The position numbers and the translations under genes were made by a program. The notes below the pieces were generated by a model. That model was given only the letters and a program-made list of their open reading frames with translations. It made no database searches and was not told where the DNA came from. DNA of 64,000 nucleotides from an uncultured Bacilli bacterium. GTDB lineage: Bacteria; Bacillota_I; Bacilli_A; RFN20; CAG-826. Below, one piece after another: positions 61,641 through 64,000 of the stretch. The stretch lies in contig CALVYH010000004.1 in NCBI GenBank assembly GCA_944372115.1, positions 1 to 64,000 on the forward strand. Reading direction: 5' to 3'. The stretch's first letter is position 1; each line of letters begins with the position of its first letter.

Positions 61641-63554
61641 ATGTCTAAAAAGGAAAAATATGACATTTTTGCAATTATCTTTGGGATTATTATAACAATT
61701 CCAATGTTAATATTATCTTTTAGTATTGGAGATAATAAATTATGGATTAGTGATGTTAAAACATTAATTATCTTACCATTATCACTTCTTGCTTATTTAT
61801 TATTAATATATGATTTTTTAATTAAAACTTTTAAAAATTTTAAGAAAAAAAGATTTTTTGATGAAATAACCCTAACTTTAATTGCTTCTATTGTTGCTTT
61901 TATTGTTGGAGAATACGTTGAAGGTTTAGCGGTTGTTTTATTTTTCCAAATCGGTGAAAAATTTGAAGATTATGCCGTAAATAAATCTAGAAAATCTATT
62001 AAAGAAGTTTTAGATATTAGATCAGATAAAGCAACTTTATATATTGATGGAATAGAAAAAAATGTTGATCCATATAATGTAAATGTTGATGATTTAATTA
62101 TTGTAAAAAATGGAGAAAGAATTCCTCTTGATGGAAATGTTTATAAAGGAGAATCTTTCTTAGATACTTCTTCTTTAACTGGTGAACCGGTTCCTAAAAG
62201 AGTTAAAGAAGGAGATGTTGTTTTAAGTGGAGTTATTAATAAAGGATCGCCTTTAATTATTAAAGTAAGCAAACCATTTTATGACTCAACCGTTTCAAAA
62301 ATTATGGATATGGTTGAAAATGCTACTAATACAAAAACAAAAAATGAAAGATTTATATCTAAATTTTGTAAATATTACACGCCAATTGTTTTAATTCTTG
62401 CTTTAATTATTGCCCTTATTACACCATTTTTTGGAGATTATACCTCTTTAAATGTTTGGAGTAATTCCTTTTTTAACGCGGCTTCTCTTTTAGTTGTTTC
62501 TTGTCCATGTGCACTTGTCTTATCAGTTCCGATGGCTTATTTTGTTGGAATTGGAGAAGCTAGTAAAATAAAGATGCTTATTAAAGGAAGTGCTTATTTA
62601 GAAGATTTATCTAAACTTGATACTGTAATTTTAGATAAAACTGGAACAATTACTAAAGGAAATTTTGTTTTAACAGATATTATTCCTGCTTCAAATGATA
62701 TTTCTAAAGAAGAAATCTTATCTTTAGCAAAAATTGCTGAATATAATTCTCTTCATCCAATTGCTTTATCAATTATTGGAGAAGATAAATCAAATATTGA
62801 TATAAGTGAATGGAAAGATGATAAAACAGTTGAAGGTGAAGGAATTGAAGGCTTATATAAAAATAAGCTACTTCTTGTAGGGAATATTAAATTATTAAAA
62901 AGACATACTATTGAATTTATCGAAAATAAAGAAGTTGGAACAATAATTTATGTTGCATATGATAATAAATTCTTAGGATCAATGGTTATAAAGGATGAAA
63001 TTAAAGAAGATAGCAAAAAGGCATTAATTGATTTAAAAAAGATTGGTATTAAAAACACTTATATGTTAACCGGTGATAACTTAGAAACTGCTAATTATGT
63101 TGCTTCTTTATGTCATATTGATAATGTAAAGGCTAATCTTTTACCTTTAGATAAAGTTGAGGAAGTTAAAAAAATTGAAAACGATAAAACACATAAAAAA
63201 GTTGCTTTTTGTGGAGATGGGGTAAACGATGCTCCTTCAATGGGAATTGTTGATTTAGGAATTTCAATGGGTGGAATTGGTAGTGACGCCGCTATTGAAG
63301 CTAGTGATATTGTTATAATGGATGATAAATTATCAACTTTAGTAAAGGGAAAACATATTGCTAAAAGAACATTAAATGTAGTTTATATTAATATAGTTTT
63401 TGCTATTTTAATTAAGTTAATTGCTGTAATAATTGCAACGCTTAATCTTATTCCTGCTTATATTATGTGGGTAGCAATTTTTGCAGATGTTGGAGTTACT
63501 TTTCTTTGTGTTTGTCACTCATTAACATTGATGATTCATAAAAAATACAGATAA
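61641..63554 (+). CDS. cadA: P1B-type ATPase, Zn/Cd/Pb class
   Basis: A 637-residue exporter, with the start at 61641 (MSKKEKYDIF) after AAGAAGGTG. Phosphorylation motif DKTGTITKG, actuator TSSLTGEPVP, CPC helix SCPCALVLSVPMAYFVGIG, HP motif LHPIA, hinge GDGVNDAPSMGIVD, and the late Lys/Asp context of Zn/Cd pumps. No N-terminal metal-binding domain; the upstream HMA gene fits that role. It is controlled by the ArsR gene at the operon start. Confidence 0.9.
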   Translation: MSKKEKYDIFAIIFGIIITIPMLILSFSIGDNKLWISDVKTLIILPLSLLAYLLLIYDFLIKTFKNFKKKRFFDEITLTLIASIVAFIVGEYVEGLAVVLFFQIGEKFEDYAVNKSRKSIKEVLDIRSDKATLYIDGIEKNVDPYNVNVDDLIIVKNGERIPLDGNVYKGESFLDTSSLTGEPVPKRVKEGDVVLSGVINKGSPLIIKVSKPFYDSTVSKIMDMVENATNTKTKNERFISKFCKYYTPIVLILALIIALITPFFGDYTSLNVWSNSFFNAASLLVVSCPCALVLSVPMAYFVGIGEASKIKMLIKGSAYLEDLSKLDTVILDKTGTITKGNFVLTDIIPASNDISKEEILSLAKIAEYNSLHPIALSIIGEDKSNIDISEWKDDKTVEGEGIEGLYKNKLLLVGNIKLLKRHTIEFIENKEVGTIIYVAYDNKFLGSMVIKDEIKEDSKKALIDLKKIGIKNTYMLTGDNLETANYVASLCHIDNVKANLLPLDKVEEVKKIENDKTHKKVAFCGDGVNDAPSMGIVDLGISMGGIGSDAAIEASDIVIMDDKLSTLVKGKHIAKRTLNVVYINIVFAILIKLIAVIIATLNLIPAYIMWVAIFADVGVTFLCVCHSLTLMIHKKYR

Positions 63555-63618
63555 ACTAATAATTTAAATTTATATTTTAAAAACTAACGAATCTAGTATT
63601 TAAAACTAGAAATTCGAA

Positions 63619-63648
63619 TAAAGCCTTAATTTAGGGCTTTTTTCTTTT
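63619..63648 (+). terminator. Terminator of the metal-export operon
   Basis: AAAGCC/GGGCTTT stem with an A/T-rich loop followed by a run of T, about 65 bases after the ATPase stop. Confidence 0.7.
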
Positions 63649-63725
63649 GACATAACAAAATAATAAGTATATATTTTAATCGTGACAAATTTATTAGACG
63701 TTTTACTTTAAAAGGTATTTGATAT

Positions 63726-64000
63726 ATGAAACTTAAAAGAACAAAACTCATCTTTTGCTCGTTTTTTATTGCTTTAGCTACACTAACAAGTTGTGGAATA
63801 AATAAAAGCGACACTACTTCTTCAGACGATACTACACAAGAAGAAATTTTAAACGATTCTGAATTAAATAACGAGATAAAAACCAAGATTTTTAATACAT
63901 TAAATAATTCTACTTATTCAATTGATAACGATTCTTATATATCTCTTAGAAACGGTCAAAACTTTTATAAAAATTACAATATAAATTATGGGGAAATTGT
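63726..64000 (+). CDS. Lipoprotein, truncated by the window end
   Basis: An ATG at 63726, 10 bases after AAAAGG, opens a frame that runs off the window (91 codons visible). The signal peptide ends LTSC (Cys23), then a Ser/Thr/Asp-rich linker and an Asn-rich mature part. No domain recognised in the visible part. Confidence 0.75.
   Translation, partial: MKLKRTKLIFCSFFIALATLTSCGINKSDTTSSDDTTQEEILNDSELNNEIKTKIFNTLNNSTYSIDNDSYISLRNGQNFYKNYNINYGEI

Noticed and set aside
63626-63886. 86-codon minus-strand open frame at the window end
   Set aside because: It overlaps the lipoprotein start, which has a signal peptide and ribosome site on the plus strand.

Overview
The window is strongly AT-rich (about a quarter G+C by eye). 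It uses the standard code: TGG encodes Trp and TGA is a stop. Ribosome binding sites are AGGAG-like and the tRNA genes carry their own CCA. Together with AddAB, the ECF transport module, SipW-type secretion and many lipoproteins, this points to a low-GC Bacillota in or near class Bacilli, probably an uncultured host-associated lineage with a small genome. That placement is inference; no 16S gene is present.

Layout. 1-0.45 kb: minus-strand tRNA cluster (Ile, Val, Thr). 0.66-1.54 kb: a DUF362 protein. 1.6-7.6 kb: addB-addA. 7.8-8.7 kb: rplM-rpsI behind an L13-type leader. 8.8-13.2 kb: small zinc-ribbon and membrane proteins, two lipoproteins and galU. 13.2-15.7 kb: a metNIQ-type importer with an operator-like dyad over its promoter. 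16.1-20.3 kb: a MarR regulator with a heterodimeric ABC exporter and two tandem operators. 20.8-21.5 kb: a YebC/YeeN regulator. 21.7-35.4 kb: an accessory stretch with COG2865-type AlbA/ATPase/winged-helix regulators, an AAA ATPase, a soluble FtsH-like protease beside a WYL regulator, and decayed insertion sequences (IS1595-like, IS1634-like, IS3-like). 35.5-40.8 kb: a SipW-type signal peptidase with two TasA-like substrates and a 930-residue exported protein. 42.3-45.8 kb: truA and ecfT-ecfA2-ecfA1. 46.0-47.4 kb: another COG2865 regulator. 47.7-54.1 kb: dCMP deaminase, a zinc-ribbon membrane protein, a TPR-membrane-LRR protein, pepT and a membrane-anchored protein. 54.3-57.6 kb: an amidohydrolase, a small Cys-tailed membrane protein, an ECF S component, smpB and a sugar-nucleotide dehydratase. 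57.7-58.0 kb: an unassigned fold-back region that may be a structured RNA. 58.0-63.6 kb: metal homeostasis, with a CopA-like ATPase, a flavodoxin-like protein, and an ArsR regulator - HMA protein - P1B ATPase operon. The window ends inside a lipoprotein gene.

The most unusual pattern concerns the COG2865 regulators. Each of the three intact loci carries its own family of roughly 12-bp repeats on both sides, or upstream and inside the gene. At 31.1-32.4 kb five in-frame copies of a 12-bp unit encode an (Asn-Asp-Lys-Ile)5 linker, and five more copies lie directly upstream of the start. At 46-47 kb a different 12-bp unit is repeated five times upstream and about four times over the stop codon. 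At 21.8-23.3 kb a third motif occurs six times after the stop and once in the promoter region. This suggests self-recognised operator arrays, one of them embedded in coding sequence, or repeat-flanked gene cassettes.

A second large-scale point: ecfA1-ecfA2-ecfT-truA (45.8-42.3 kb) and rplM-rpsI (8.7-7.8 kb) lie in the same order and on the same strand as the classical Bacilli cluster, but about 33.6 kb of other genes and decayed mobile DNA separate them.
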